NCBI RefSeq assembly: GCF_000190595.1
Contig: NC_015167.1
Span: forward strand, 1,291,501-1,355,500
Direction: 5' to 3'
From: Cellulophaga lytica DSM 7489
GTDB lineage: Bacteria > Bacteroidota > Bacteroidia > Flavobacteriales > Flavobacteriaceae
DNA length: 64,000 bases
The position numbers and the translations under genes are program-made. Below the pieces are notes generated by a model. It was not told the DNA's origin, did not search any database, and saw only the letters and a program-made list of their open reading frames with translations. This document shows, in pieces, positions 15,949 through 24,725 of this stretch (position 1 is its first letter; every line of letters begins with the position of its first letter).

Positions 15949-18306
15949 TTACTCTGTACGCAAGCTTTTTACAGGGTTATTTACAGCTGCTTTTATTGCC
16001 TGAAAACTTACAGTTAACATAGCAATTGTAATGGCTCCTAAGCCTGCCAAAGCAAACATCCACCATTGTATGTTTATGCGGTAAGCATAACTTTGTAACC
16101 AGCTAGACATTGCCCACCAAGCCAGCGGTATGGCTATAGCAATAGACAAAATAACTAGTCTTATAAAATCTTTAGAAAGTAGGTTTACTATATTAGCTAC
16201 GCTAGCACCTAAAACTTTACGTACTCCAATTTCTTTGCTTCTTTGTTCTGATGTGTATGCGGCTAAACCAAACAAGCCTAAACAAGAAATAAGTATTGCT
16301 AATATTGCAAATAGTTTAGATAATGTACCTACCAACATTTCGCTTTTAAACTTTTGGTTAAACGCATCGTCTACAAACTCATACTCAAACGGAAAAGCTG
16401 CATTGTTTTTTTGCATAACACTTGCCATTGCTGTTATTGCATTTTTAGTGTCTGCAGTTTTAGCAATACGCACATACATATATTGTGCCTCTGTAGGTGC
16501 ATTAAGAAAAATTACAGGATCGCTTTTACCGTACATATCACCATATAAAAAGTCTTTAACTACACCAACAACATTATACCTATCCTCTCCAAAATAAATG
16601 CTTTTACCAACTGCAGAAACAGGATCTATTAGTTTTGCAAATGACTCTGTAATTATAAAATTTACACTGTCTAATTCTGGTTTTGGCTTAAAGTTTCTGC
16701 CATCAATAATCTCCATACCTGCAGTAGAAAGAAAATCTGAATTTATATACCTAAATGATATAAGCATTTCATTATTTTCATCTGCCATACCAGACCAAGT
16801 TGCTCCAGATCCATTATTACCTATAGACAGTGTGTTGTAACTGTTTAAACCCACATTATCTATTAAACCTGTAGCAAGCATCTCTTGTTTTATAGCGGTA
16901 TAATTTTTAACCATATCACCCCTTACATTCATTGTTATAAGGTTAGATTTGTTATACCCTAACTGTCTGTTTTTTACGTGCTGTACTTGCTTGTACACCA
17001 CTATAGTGCATATTATTAGTACTATTGAAGCTGCAAACTGGGTTACAACCAATCCTTTTCTAATAAAAACAGAACCTTTTTGGTTGCTACTAATACCTTT
17101 TAAAACTGTTACAGGTAAAAATGAAGACAAATAAAATGCTGGGTAGCAGCCTGCAAAAACACCACAAAAAATAGTTATACCAAGTAAAACTAACCAGTGT
17201 ATAGGATTAGTTAACCCCATTCCCAATTGTTTTTCTATAATGATATTAAATTGTGGCAATACTAAAAACACTAACAATATGCTTACCAACGTTGCTATAC
17301 TTGCAATAACTAAAGATTCTGTTATAAATTGAAAAATTAAGCGTTTACGACCAGCGCCTAAAACTTTACGCACACCAACCTCATTAGCTCTTTTAGCGCT
17401 ACGTGCTGTAGAAAGGTTCATAAAATTAATGCAGGCAATTATTAAAATAATCCAAGCAATTACAGAGAATAAATTTACATACACTATTCTACCACCAACC
17501 TGTACTCCGCCTTCAAAATTATCTCGTAAACGCCAGTCTAGCATACTATGCATAAAAGCATAGGTATCACTATCCTCTACTTTAGTTTGCAAAAACTTTT
17601 TTACAGTAGTATTTACTACTGCTGCATCTACTTTTTTATCTAATTGTATATAGGTATCTACTGAGTTATTTTCCCACTCTTGCAAATACTCTTTATCTTT
17701 TGCATACGGCTCAAAAGGTGCAAGCCAATTAAATTTTACGGTAACATTTTCCGGAAAATCTGCTACTACACCTGTTACCGTATACGTTGTTGTTTGGTCT
17801 ACTTTTAAAATTCTGCCTATAGCATTATTGCCTTCTCCAAAAAATTGTGATGCAGTTTCATTGGTAAGTATTATGGCATTTGTACGGCCAAATGCTGTTT
17901 GCGCATTACCTTGTATAAAACTTAAACTAAATATGTTTATAAAGTCGTTATCTGCGTAATATCCTTTTTTGTAAAACGATTTTTCATCTATGGTAAAAAG
18001 ATGCTCTTCATCTCTAACTCTTGTTGCATTTACTATGCCTGGCACTTCTTTTTTTAAAGCTTCTGCCATAGGTCCTGGAGTAGATGTAAACGTACGCCAC
18101 TCACCATTATATTGCTGGTTTGTTGGCAAATAGTACACCTGTTCTTTATTAGGGAAAATTGCATCGTAGTTTACCTCATCTTCTACCCATAAAAAAATAA
18201 GACTAGCACAGGTTATGCCCATTGCTAACCCAAATATGTTGAGAAAACTATAGCCTTTATTTTTTAATAAGCTCCTAAATGCAATTTTAAAATAATTTTT
18301 GAACAT
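15949..18306 (-). CDS. Double-length ABC permease (FtsX/MacB type), copy 6
   Basis: 785 residues, the shortest of the six, starting MFKNYFKIAFRSLLKNKGYS and ending NPVKSLRTE. TM1 is about 20-42, TM2 follows at about 280-300 with RANEVGVRKVLGAGRK, and the C-terminal helices carry RSKEIGVRKVLGAS. It sits 60 bases after the ATPase gene (18367-19068). With the ATPase, adaptor and TolC it forms the most complete part of the island, a MacAB-TolC-like set, although MacB normally has a fused ATPase and only four helices. The start is supported by the sister permeases. Confidence 0.92.
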   Translation of the reverse strand: MFKNYFKIAFRSLLKNKGYSFLNIFGLAMGITCASLIFLWVEDEVNYDAIFPNKEQVYYLPTNQQYNGEWRTFTSTPGPMAEALKKEVPGIVNATRVRDEEHLFTIDEKSFYKKGYYADNDFINIFSLSFIQGNAQTAFGRTNAIILTNETASQFFGEGNNAIGRILKVDQTTTYTVTGVVADFPENVTVKFNWLAPFEPYAKDKEYLQEWENNSVDTYIQLDKKVDAAVVNTTVKKFLQTKVEDSDTYAFMHSMLDWRLRDNFEGGVQVGGRIVYVNLFSVIAWIILIIACINFMNLSTARSAKRANEVGVRKVLGAGRKRLIFQFITESLVIASIATLVSILLVFLVLPQFNIIIEKQLGMGLTNPIHWLVLLGITIFCGVFAGCYPAFYLSSFLPVTVLKGISSNQKGSVFIRKGLVVTQFAASIVLIICTIVVYKQVQHVKNRQLGYNKSNLITMNVRGDMVKNYTAIKQEMLATGLIDNVGLNSYNTLSIGNNGSGATWSGMADENNEMLISFRYINSDFLSTAGMEIIDGRNFKPKPELDSVNFIITESFAKLIDPVSAVGKSIYFGEDRYNVVGVVKDFLYGDMYGKSDPVIFLNAPTEAQYMYVRIAKTADTKNAITAMASVMQKNNAAFPFEYEFVDDAFNQKFKSEMLVGTLSKLFAILAILISCLGLFGLAAYTSEQRSKEIGVRKVLGASVANIVNLLSKDFIRLVILSIAIAIPLAWWAMSSWLQSYAYRINIQWWMFALAGLGAITIAMLTVSFQAIKAAVNNPVKSLRTE

Positions 18307-18319
18307 GGTGATTGGCTAT

Positions 18320-18360
18320 TTTGATTGATTGATTGATAGATGATTTTGATTGATGATGAA
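18320..18360 (-). repeat. Expanded ATCA-type leader repeat
   Basis: Read leftward, the gap before permease copy 6 contains repeated ATCA units, two blocks (18344-18360 and 18320-18338), each a version of the ATCAATCAAAA leader motif; the second has four ATCA units in a row. It is non-coding, about 15-50 bases before the ATG at 18306. Confidence 0.5.
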
Positions 18361-18366
18361 CTCTAC

Positions 18367-19068
18367 TTATTTTGATGCTACTGCCTCAAAAGGTTTGTTG
18401 TGACTTTCGGTTACTATTTGGCCGTCAAAAAGGTTTACTACCCTGTGTGCGTAATGCGAGTCTCTGTCTGAGTGTGTTACCATTACTATTGTTGTACCTT
18501 CTTGGTTTAACTCGGTTAACAGGTTCATTACCTCTATACCGTTTTTAGAGTCTAAGTTACCTGTTGGCTCATCTGCAAGTATTAGTTTTGGGTTTGTAAC
18601 TACTGCTCTGGCAATGGCTACACGTTGTTGCTGACCACCAGATAATTGCTGCGGAAAGTGTTTTTCTCTGTGTGCAATTTTCATACGCTCTAAAACTTCT
18701 GTTACTTTTTGCTTGCGTTCTGCTTTGTTCATTTTTAAATAGATAAGTGGTAATTCTACGTTTTCAAAAACAGTAAGCTCATCTATTAAATTAAAACTCT
18801 GAAAAACAAAACCTAAGTTGCCTTTACGCAAACCGGTACGTTGGTTTTCTTTTAAACCACCTACTTCATGACCTGCAAATTGGTAACTACCCTCTGATGG
18901 GTTGTCTAACATACCTATTATATTTAGTAAGGTAGATTTACCACAACCAGATGGCCCCATTATGGCAACAAACTCTCCTTGACCCACATTTAGGTTTACA
19001 CTATTTAGTGCTAAGGTTTCTACTTCTTCTGTTCTAAAACTTTTTTTAAGGTCTTTAATTTGTATCAT
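18367..19068 (-). CDS. ABC transporter ATPase, LolD/MacB type
   Basis: 233 residues starting MIQIKDLKKSFRTEEVETL; the frame is open 38 codons further upstream, but that part crosses the 82-bp non-coding repeat and lacks family resemblance, so the ATG at 19068 is preferred. Walker A GPSGCGKST, Q-loop FVFQ, signature LSGGQQQRVAIAR, Walker B LILADEP, D-loop NLDS and H-loop VTHS are all intact. This is probably the main energy source for the island's permeases, in contrast to the divergent ATPase at 1968-2630. It lies between the adaptor gene (19184) and permease copy 6. Confidence 0.94.
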   Translation of the reverse strand: MIQIKDLKKSFRTEEVETLALNSVNLNVGQGEFVAIMGPSGCGKSTLLNIIGMLDNPSEGSYQFAGHEVGGLKENQRTGLRKGNLGFVFQSFNLIDELTVFENVELPLIYLKMNKAERKQKVTEVLERMKIAHREKHFPQQLSGGQQQRVAIARAVVTNPKLILADEPTGNLDSKNGIEVMNLLTELNQEGTTIVMVTHSDRDSHYAHRVVNLFDGQIVTESHNKPFEAVASK

Positions 19069-19102
19069 TTTGTTGATTGATTTTTTTAATGTGATTATAT
19101 CT

Positions 19103-19184
19103 TGTGTTAGGGATTGTAGTGTAAATCCTTTTTTATTTTTCTTAAAAAAGATTGCAACGTAAAGCCCGCCCGTAGGGAACACCC
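19103..19184 (-). repeat. 82-bp dispersed repeat, copy A
   Basis: About 95 percent identical to 29108-29189. Orientation is given in the sense of the upstream gene: the element begins at the last base of the adaptor stop codon. As leftward RNA it can fold a ten-pair hairpin (AAUCUUUUUU with AAAAAAGGAUU, containing one G-U pair) and ends ACAAUCCCUAACACA. No coding potential is apparent. Confidence 0.85.
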
Positions 19185-20434
19185 TATTTTAAAACTATTT
19201 TTTCTGCTTCTCCAAAAGTGTCGTAATTAGAGGTAATTACTTTTTCACCAGCTTGCAGCCCTTCTAAAACTTCGTAATATTTAGAGTTTTGCTTGCCTAT
19301 TCTAATGTTACGTTTTAATGCCTCTGTACCGTTTGGGCTTACTACAAAAATCCACTGGCCTCCTGTGCTTTGAAAAAAGCTACCTTTAGATACTAAAAGT
19401 GCATCTGATGAGGCCCCTAATTGTAGTTTTACATTAAAACTTTGTCCGGCACGTATATTTTCTGGTTTTTCTGCCGTAAATACTAGATCTACTTTAAACT
19501 TACCGCCACGAACTTCTGGGTACACTTTGCGTAAACGCAGGTTGTATGTTTTACCGTTACGCTCAAAAGAGGCGTTTAAATCTCTTTTTACACGGTCTAT
19601 ATAGTGCTCATCTATTTCTGCTTCTATTTTATAGTCTGTTAGTACGTTTATTTGTCCTATACGCTGACCTTGGTTTATGCTTTGCCCAATTTCTGCATCT
19701 AAAAATCCTAATTGACCGTCTGCTGGCGCACGTACATTTAAATGGTCTAAACGCTCATAAACCATAGATAAGGTTTTTTGCATTCTGTTTAAATCTGTAT
19801 CTAAACCAGCTAATGATGTTCTCCTCATTTTATCATCTTGCTCTGTTTGTATTTTTACAATGTTATGCTGTTTTAAAGATAACTCGTAATTTTCTTTTGC
19901 GGTTAAAAAAGCTTCTTTAGAGATTAAACCGTCTTTGTAAAGCTCTTGGTTTTGCTCATAATTACGTTTTAAACGTGTTAGCTCGTAAGAGGCTGTTGCT
20001 AAAGATTTACGCCCTTCTACTTGCCTAGAGTCAAAGGTTAATTTGGTAGACCTTAAATCGTTTTGTTTTAGTGCTAGGTTACTTTCACTAGCTAAAATTT
20101 GTTCGTAAAGGTTACTATTTTCTAGTTTTAAAATAATATCTCCTTTTTTTACCATTGCACCTTCTTCTATCAGCTTTTCTGTAACTCTACCACCTTCATA
20201 AGCATCCATATAAATAGTTGCTATTGGTGCTGCACTACCGTTAATGGTTATGTAATCATCAAACTTACCTTGTGTAACTGCACTTATAGATAGTTTGTCT
20301 TTTTCTGTTCTAAACGTAGACACAGAACTGCTCCATATTATTTTATATGCTGCAAAAGCTACTACTAGCCCAATTGCAATGTATGCGTAGTGTTTTGGGC
20401 GTAATCCTTTTTTCTTTTCTAATTGAATATCCAT
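19184..20434 (-). CDS. HlyD/MacA-type periplasmic adaptor
   Basis: 416 residues. One N-terminal membrane helix (about 15-33, YAYIAIGLVVAFAAYKIIW) anchors it in the inner membrane; next come a lipoyl-like half domain (KGDIILKLENSNLYEQ), a long alpha-hairpin coiled coil (about 100-215, rich in Leu, Lys, Glu), the second lipoyl half (VRAPADGQLGFLDAEIGQSINQGQ) and beta-barrel/membrane-proximal domains to the end. Such membrane-fusion proteins bridge an inner-membrane transporter to TolC. It lies 14 bases after tolC and before the ATPase, so it belongs to a tripartite exporter. The substrate is unknown. Confidence 0.92.
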   Translation of the reverse strand: MDIQLEKKKGLRPKHYAYIAIGLVVAFAAYKIIWSSSVSTFRTEKDKLSISAVTQGKFDDYITINGSAAPIATIYMDAYEGGRVTEKLIEEGAMVKKGDIILKLENSNLYEQILASESNLALKQNDLRSTKLTFDSRQVEGRKSLATASYELTRLKRNYEQNQELYKDGLISKEAFLTAKENYELSLKQHNIVKIQTEQDDKMRRTSLAGLDTDLNRMQKTLSMVYERLDHLNVRAPADGQLGFLDAEIGQSINQGQRIGQINVLTDYKIEAEIDEHYIDRVKRDLNASFERNGKTYNLRLRKVYPEVRGGKFKVDLVFTAEKPENIRAGQSFNVKLQLGASSDALLVSKGSFFQSTGGQWIFVVSPNGTEALKRNIRIGKQNSKYYEVLEGLQAGEKVITSNYDTFGEAEKIVLK

Positions 20435-20448
20435 TTATGTTGTAATTG

Positions 20449-21795
20449 TTAGTTTATAGTAAATACGGGCAAACCGTTGTAAAAATCTAATGTACTCTGG
20501 TTTACTTTTAATCTTATTTGTACTTGTAAATTCTCGTTTTGTGCTGTAGTGTACAGTACTTTTGCTTGGTACAATTCCACTGCAGAAATCATTTCTTTTT
20601 CGTATTTTTTTTGAGCTATAGAAAAACTTAGTTCTTGTGCTTTTAACTTTTTTAAGCTTTGTAAATTTTCTACTTCTAAAGCATTTTTTTCTTGTACCAA
20701 TTGCTGTATTAATTTATACAGCTCTTGCTCCTGAATTTTTAAATTATTTTCTGCCTGTTGCAACGCTATTTTTTGTTGTTTAATTTCTGATCTACCAGAC
20801 CATTTGTTACTAATAGGAATATTCATAGACAAACCTATAGACCTAGATGCGTTGTCTCTTATTTGATTTTTAAATGATATTATTTCGTTAGTAATATCAT
20901 CTACATTAGTTTCATAATATCCTGTACCATAGCCTGCAAACAAAGATAATGATGGGTACAAACCTCCTTTTGCAATAGCTACTTGTTTTTGTGCGGCCTT
21001 TACCTTTAATTGCCCTGCTTTTATACTTGGCAAAAATGTTTGAGCCTTGCTGTAAACTGTATTGGTTTGCAATGTAGTATCTGCCACTTTTTTTAGGTCT
21101 AAAGCATCTGCTTTTAGGGTTATGGTAGACACGTTTTCTAAATTCATTTCTTGTATTAAATTTAGTTTAGCTGCTGCCAATTGGTTTTCTGCTTGGGTTA
21201 CTGCTAACTTATCTGTTAACAATACAGATTCTGCCTCATACATATCTGCCTGTGCAATTAAACCCAACTCTAATTGTTTTTTTACAAATGAATAATTTGT
21301 ATCTGATATACTTACTTGCTCCTTAGCAATTTTTAATGCGCCTTGAAAAAAACGAATATCATAAAAGGCAGACATTACCCTAAATGCCAACAAGTATTTT
21401 TGTTGTTGCGCATCTTCTTGCACTGCTTTATAAATATACTTTGTTGCTTTTATACTATTTATTCTCTGAAAACCTCTAAAAATATCTAAGGAAGAATTTA
21501 AATTGTAATTGTTAGAGAAAAAATCTGTGTCTATTATATTATTGTTATTTGGATCTACAGACCTACCATATCTAACATCATAACTTGCAGAACCATTTAT
21601 ACTTGGCAACAAATTACGTACAGCTTGCTTATGGGTTTCTTTACTTGATGCAACTGTATACTCCTGATTTTTTAATTCTAAATTATGCGTTATAGCATAG
21701 TTTATACACTCATCTAAAGACCAGCTTTGTTGTGCACTACTTGGCAAGCTTACCAAGAGTAACAAAAATAGAATATGTTTAATTTTTATGTTCAT
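20449..21795 (-). CDS. TolC-family outer-membrane efflux protein
   Basis: 448 residues with a signal peptide (IKHILFLLLLVSLPSSAQQ) and the duplicated outer-membrane efflux domain: long amphipathic helices rich in Ala, Gln, Lys, Leu (about 170-215 and 330-410) separated by strands such as SLSLFAGYGTGYY. The family forms trimeric channels with a periplasmic tunnel. It is the first gene of the leftward unit, facing the regulator gene across a 214-base gap. The best sigma-54 promoter of the window lies 26-42 bases upstream of its ATG. Confidence 0.93.
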   Translation of the reverse strand: MNIKIKHILFLLLLVSLPSSAQQSWSLDECINYAITHNLELKNQEYTVASSKETHKQAVRNLLPSINGSASYDVRYGRSVDPNNNNIIDTDFFSNNYNLNSSLDIFRGFQRINSIKATKYIYKAVQEDAQQQKYLLAFRVMSAFYDIRFFQGALKIAKEQVSISDTNYSFVKKQLELGLIAQADMYEAESVLLTDKLAVTQAENQLAAAKLNLIQEMNLENVSTITLKADALDLKKVADTTLQTNTVYSKAQTFLPSIKAGQLKVKAAQKQVAIAKGGLYPSLSLFAGYGTGYYETNVDDITNEIISFKNQIRDNASRSIGLSMNIPISNKWSGRSEIKQQKIALQQAENNLKIQEQELYKLIQQLVQEKNALEVENLQSLKKLKAQELSFSIAQKKYEKEMISAVELYQAKVLYTTAQNENLQVQIRLKVNQSTLDFYNGLPVFTIN

Positions 21796-21820
21796 AATTT
21801 TTATTGTGTGCCAAAACTAA

Positions 21821-21837
21821 AGCCATTGTTGTGCCAA
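21821..21837 (-). promoter_or_regulatory. Sigma-54 promoter of the tolC unit
   Basis: Read leftward: TTGGCACAACAATGGCT, matching 15 of 17 positions of YTGGCACGRNNNTTGCW, with GG and GC exactly ten bases apart. The predicted start near 21810 gives a short, A-rich leader of about 15 bases. It is the complete member of three related promoters in the island. Confidence 0.75.
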
Positions 21838-21899
21838 AAACATAATTTACTAATTATCAATTACTTACAATTAAACACCTGTTAAAACCAAAAAGCAAG

Positions 21900-21938
21900 T
21901 GTAAAATATATATACAAATAATGTCTAATTTTTTTACA
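21900..21938. promoter_or_regulatory. Paired activator sites (proposed UAS)
   Basis: TGTAAAATATATATACA (21900-21916) and TGTCTAATTTTTTTACA (21922-21938), centres 22 bp apart; the nearer centre is 98 bp from the predicted tolC start. Located in the gap shared with the divergent regulator gene, so binding could also affect the regulator's own promoter. Confidence 0.6.
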
Positions 21939-21939
21939 C

Positions 21940-21966
21940 TTGTAAAATTGTAATGTATAACATTTG
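21940..21966 (+). promoter_or_regulatory. Possible vegetative promoter of the regulator gene
   Basis: TTG at 21940-21942 and TAACATTTG at 21958-21966, a near match to the Bacteroidetes -33/-7 pattern (TTG ... TAnnTTTG) but with three bases between TA and TTTG and slightly short spacing. It lies 44 bases before the ATG at 22010 and abuts the paired activator sites. Confidence 0.3.
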
Positions 21967-22009
21967 TAGTTTTAATGCATAAACCTTCCTCAACCCAAAC
22001 AACTTTATA

Positions 22010-23380
22010 ATGCAAAAAGGTAAAGTATTAATTGTAGATGATAACAAAAGTGTACTAAGTGCATTAGAGATTTTATTACAGTTTGAATATGAAAAAGTAG
22101 ACACACTAGGAAATCCTAACTTATTATCTTCATTTGAAAATTTAAGTGATTATGACATTGTTCTGTTAGATATGAACTTTTCTGCCGGTGTAAATACTGG
22201 TAATGAAGGTTTGTATTGGAATAGAGAAATTAAAAAACGTGCTCCGCATATTTCTGTTATTATGATGACCGCCTATGGGGCAATAGACCTTGCTGTACAA
22301 GCATTAAAAGAAGGTGCAACAGATTTTATTTTAAAACCGTGGAATAATGATAAGCTGCTAGCCACATTAAAATCTGCATACCAATTACGCAAGTCTCAAA
22401 AAGAAGTTTCTAAATTAAAAGAGAAAGAGAGTTCTTTAAAACAGGTTATTAACCAAAATAAAAACTACATAATTGGCAACTCTAAAGCATTAACTTCTGT
22501 ATTAAACTTGGTACAAAAAGTAGCTAAAACCGACGTAAATGTACTAGTTACTGGTGAAAACGGAACAGGAAAGGAATTAATTGCAAGAGAGTTACACAAC
22601 TTATCTAACCGTAAAAATGAGGTTTTTATTGGTGTAGATATGGGCTCTATATCTGAAACCTTATTTGAAAGCGAACTTTTTGGACACACAAAAGGAGCTT
22701 TTACAGATGCCAAGGAAGACAGAGCTGGTAAGTTTGAAGCCGCAAACGGTGGAACTTTATTTTTAGATGAAATAGGTAATCTAAGCTTACAAACTCAGGC
22801 TAAATTACTATCTGCCATACAAAACAGAGTTGTAGTGCGTGTAGGCTCTAACAAACCAATACTTGTAGACATTAGGCTGGTTTGTGCTACAAATTGCAAT
22901 TTAGAAAAAATGGTTGCAGATGGCTTGTTTAGAGAGGATTTATTGTACCGTATTAATACCATACACGTGCAAGTACCTGCACTAAGAGAGCGAGATGGTG
23001 ATGTGTTAATTTTAGCTGAATTTTACTTGAACAAGTTTATGACTAAATATGGTAAGCTTGGTTTGCGTATTAATAATCAGGCTCAAGAAAAATTACTTGC
23101 TTATAGCTGGCCTGGTAATATTAGAGAATTACAACACACTATGGAAAGAGCTGTTATTTTATGCGATGGAAATGTGCTTAAACCAACAGATTTTATTTTA
23201 AATGAAAAAGGAACTCCTACGTTAGATACTACTAATGTTACCTTATCTGAAATGGAATTGCTATTGATTAATGATGCTTTAAAAAAGCACGATGGTAATT
23301 ATAGTGCCGCTGCAAACCAATTGGGCATATCTAGACAAACATTATATAACAAAATTAAAAAGACAGGAAATGGCGAGTAA
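22010..23380 (+). CDS. Sigma-54-dependent response regulator (NtrC family)
   Basis: 456 residues in three parts. Receiver domain (1-125): acid pocket D10/D11, phospho-acceptor D54 (IVLLDMNF), T87 and K109. AAA+ domain (about 153-390): Walker A GENGTGKE at 182-189, the sigma-54 contact loop reading GAFTDA at 229-234 (canonical GAFTGA), Walker B GGTLFLDEIGN near 246-256. C-terminal Fis-type helix-turn-helix (GNYSAAANQLGISRQTLYNKIK). It activates transcription by remodelling sigma-54 polymerase when phosphorylated. The histidine kinase gene overlaps its end by 11 bases. Its likely targets are the three units of the adjacent export island. Confidence 0.95.
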   Translation: MQKGKVLIVDDNKSVLSALEILLQFEYEKVDTLGNPNLLSSFENLSDYDIVLLDMNFSAGVNTGNEGLYWNREIKKRAPHISVIMMTAYGAIDLAVQALKEGATDFILKPWNNDKLLATLKSAYQLRKSQKEVSKLKEKESSLKQVINQNKNYIIGNSKALTSVLNLVQKVAKTDVNVLVTGENGTGKELIARELHNLSNRKNEVFIGVDMGSISETLFESELFGHTKGAFTDAKEDRAGKFEAANGGTLFLDEIGNLSLQTQAKLLSAIQNRVVVRVGSNKPILVDIRLVCATNCNLEKMVADGLFREDLLYRINTIHVQVPALRERDGDVLILAEFYLNKFMTKYGKLGLRINNQAQEKLLAYSWPGNIRELQHTMERAVILCDGNVLKPTDFILNEKGTPTLDTTNVTLSEMELLLINDALKKHDGNYSAAANQLGISRQTLYNKIKKTGNGE

Positions 23381-24719
23381 AAGCTTCTATTTTCAATTAG
23401 TGTTAAGGGTTGTTTTTATTACACTTTCTGCTGTTGGACTAGCCTATTTTGGCTTACAAAAAAATTACATAGTTTCTGGTGCTTTTTTTATTGCATTGAT
23501 TTTGCTTACCGTTTTTTTAATTAATTATGTAAACCATACCAACCGTAAAATTGCTTATTTTTTTCAGTCTATTAAAAATGAAGATTTTACACTACGCTTT
23601 CCTGAGTACGAAAATGTAAAATCTTTAAAAGAACTAAATCGTAGTCTTAATATGCTTAATGCTATGATTCATAAAATACACGTGAAAAATCAGGTTCAGG
23701 AAAAGTACTACCAAGAAATATTAAAACACGCTGATATTGGTATTTTAACTATTAATGATAAAGGACATATACTTTTTGCCAACCCAAGAGTAGAACATTT
23801 GTTAAACTACAAACCACTAAACCACATTAAGCAATTGCAGCAGGTAGATACTAATTTGTATAATTTATTTGCCAAACTAGAGCCTTTTCAGCGTAAATTA
23901 ATAGAGTTAACCAACGAAAGAGAAAGAATACAACTTACTTTAAAATCTACTACCGTTACACTAGACAATAAAAACTTATTACTAGTTGTAGTACAAGATA
24001 TACAAAGAGAACTAGAAGAAAAAGAAGCAGATTCTTGGGAAAAACTTATACGAGTTTTAACCCACGAAATTATGAATACTATAGCGCCAATAACATCAAT
24101 ATCTGAGTCTATTTTAAATTATTACAAAAAAGAAGACGGATTAATACCGCTTGAAGAATTAACCGAAAAGCACATACAAAATACCTCTAAAGGCTTAGCT
24201 GTTGTAAAAGAACAAGGTAATAACCTAATGGACTTTGTACAAAGCTACCGTAGCTTTTTAAGTATTCCGGCACCAGACAAAAGTCTTGTGAAAGCAGAAC
24301 AATTAATACACAAAGTGTTTGTTTTAATAGACCAAGAAAACCAGAATACCAATATTAATTTTGCATCTAATTTAACAACAGAAAACTTAGCCTTTTTTAT
24401 AGATGAAAAACAAATTACACAGGTACTTTTAAACTTGTGTAAAAATGCAGTACAGTCTATAGGCGAACAAGAGAACGGAAATATTACTGTTACCGCTGGC
24501 ATCACAGATGAAAAAGAAAAATTTATTACTGTTGCAGATAATGGTCCTGGTATACCTCCGGAATTAATAGATGAGATTTTTATTCCGTTTTTTACAACCA
24601 AAAATACCGGAACAGGAATTGGTCTTAGCTTGTCTAAACAAATATTAAGATTACACGGCGGAAGCTTAAAATTAAGAAGTACTCCAAACCACGAAACCGT
24701 TTTTACATTGTTGTTTTAA
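23370..24719 (+). CDS. Membrane histidine kinase, partner of the regulator
   Basis: 449 residues from the ATG at 23370, overlapping the regulator gene by 11 bases; this start gives two N-terminal membrane helices directly (about 8-28 and 33-53), while a longer frame is internal to the regulator gene. A short HAMP-like linker and a PAS-like domain (about 115-215) follow, then the H-box LTHEIMNTIAP with His232, and an ATPase domain with N-box NLCKNAVQS, G1 DNGPGIP and G2 GTGIGLSLS. Almost no periplasmic loop lies between the helices, so the signal is probably sensed in the membrane or cytoplasm. It should phosphorylate the regulator at D54. Confidence 0.93.
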   Translation: MASKSFYFQLVLRVVFITLSAVGLAYFGLQKNYIVSGAFFIALILLTVFLINYVNHTNRKIAYFFQSIKNEDFTLRFPEYENVKSLKELNRSLNMLNAMIHKIHVKNQVQEKYYQEILKHADIGILTINDKGHILFANPRVEHLLNYKPLNHIKQLQQVDTNLYNLFAKLEPFQRKLIELTNERERIQLTLKSTTVTLDNKNLLLVVVQDIQRELEEKEADSWEKLIRVLTHEIMNTIAPITSISESILNYYKKEDGLIPLEELTEKHIQNTSKGLAVVKEQGNNLMDFVQSYRSFLSIPAPDKSLVKAEQLIHKVFVLIDQENQNTNINFASNLTTENLAFFIDEKQITQVLLNLCKNAVQSIGEQENGNITVTAGITDEKEKFITVADNGPGIPPELIDEIFIPFFTTKNTGTGIGLSLSKQILRLHGGSLKLRSTPNHETVFTLLF

Positions 24720-24725
24720 GTGTTG

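Noticed and set aside
18320-18338. ATCA tetranucleotide run as a phase-variation tract
   Set aside because: Only four units and outside the coding frame; it is better explained as an expansion of the shared leader motif.
19069-19182. 38-residue extension of the ATPase upstream of 19068
   Set aside because: It is the translation of the 82-bp non-coding repeat and leader motif; the family start is MIQIKDLKKSF.
21807-21816. Second TTTTGGCACA upstream of tolC as another sigma-54 promoter
   Set aside because: Ten bases after GG there is AA, not GC, and the predicted start would fall at or beyond the start codon. It may be a remnant or a secondary polymerase contact.
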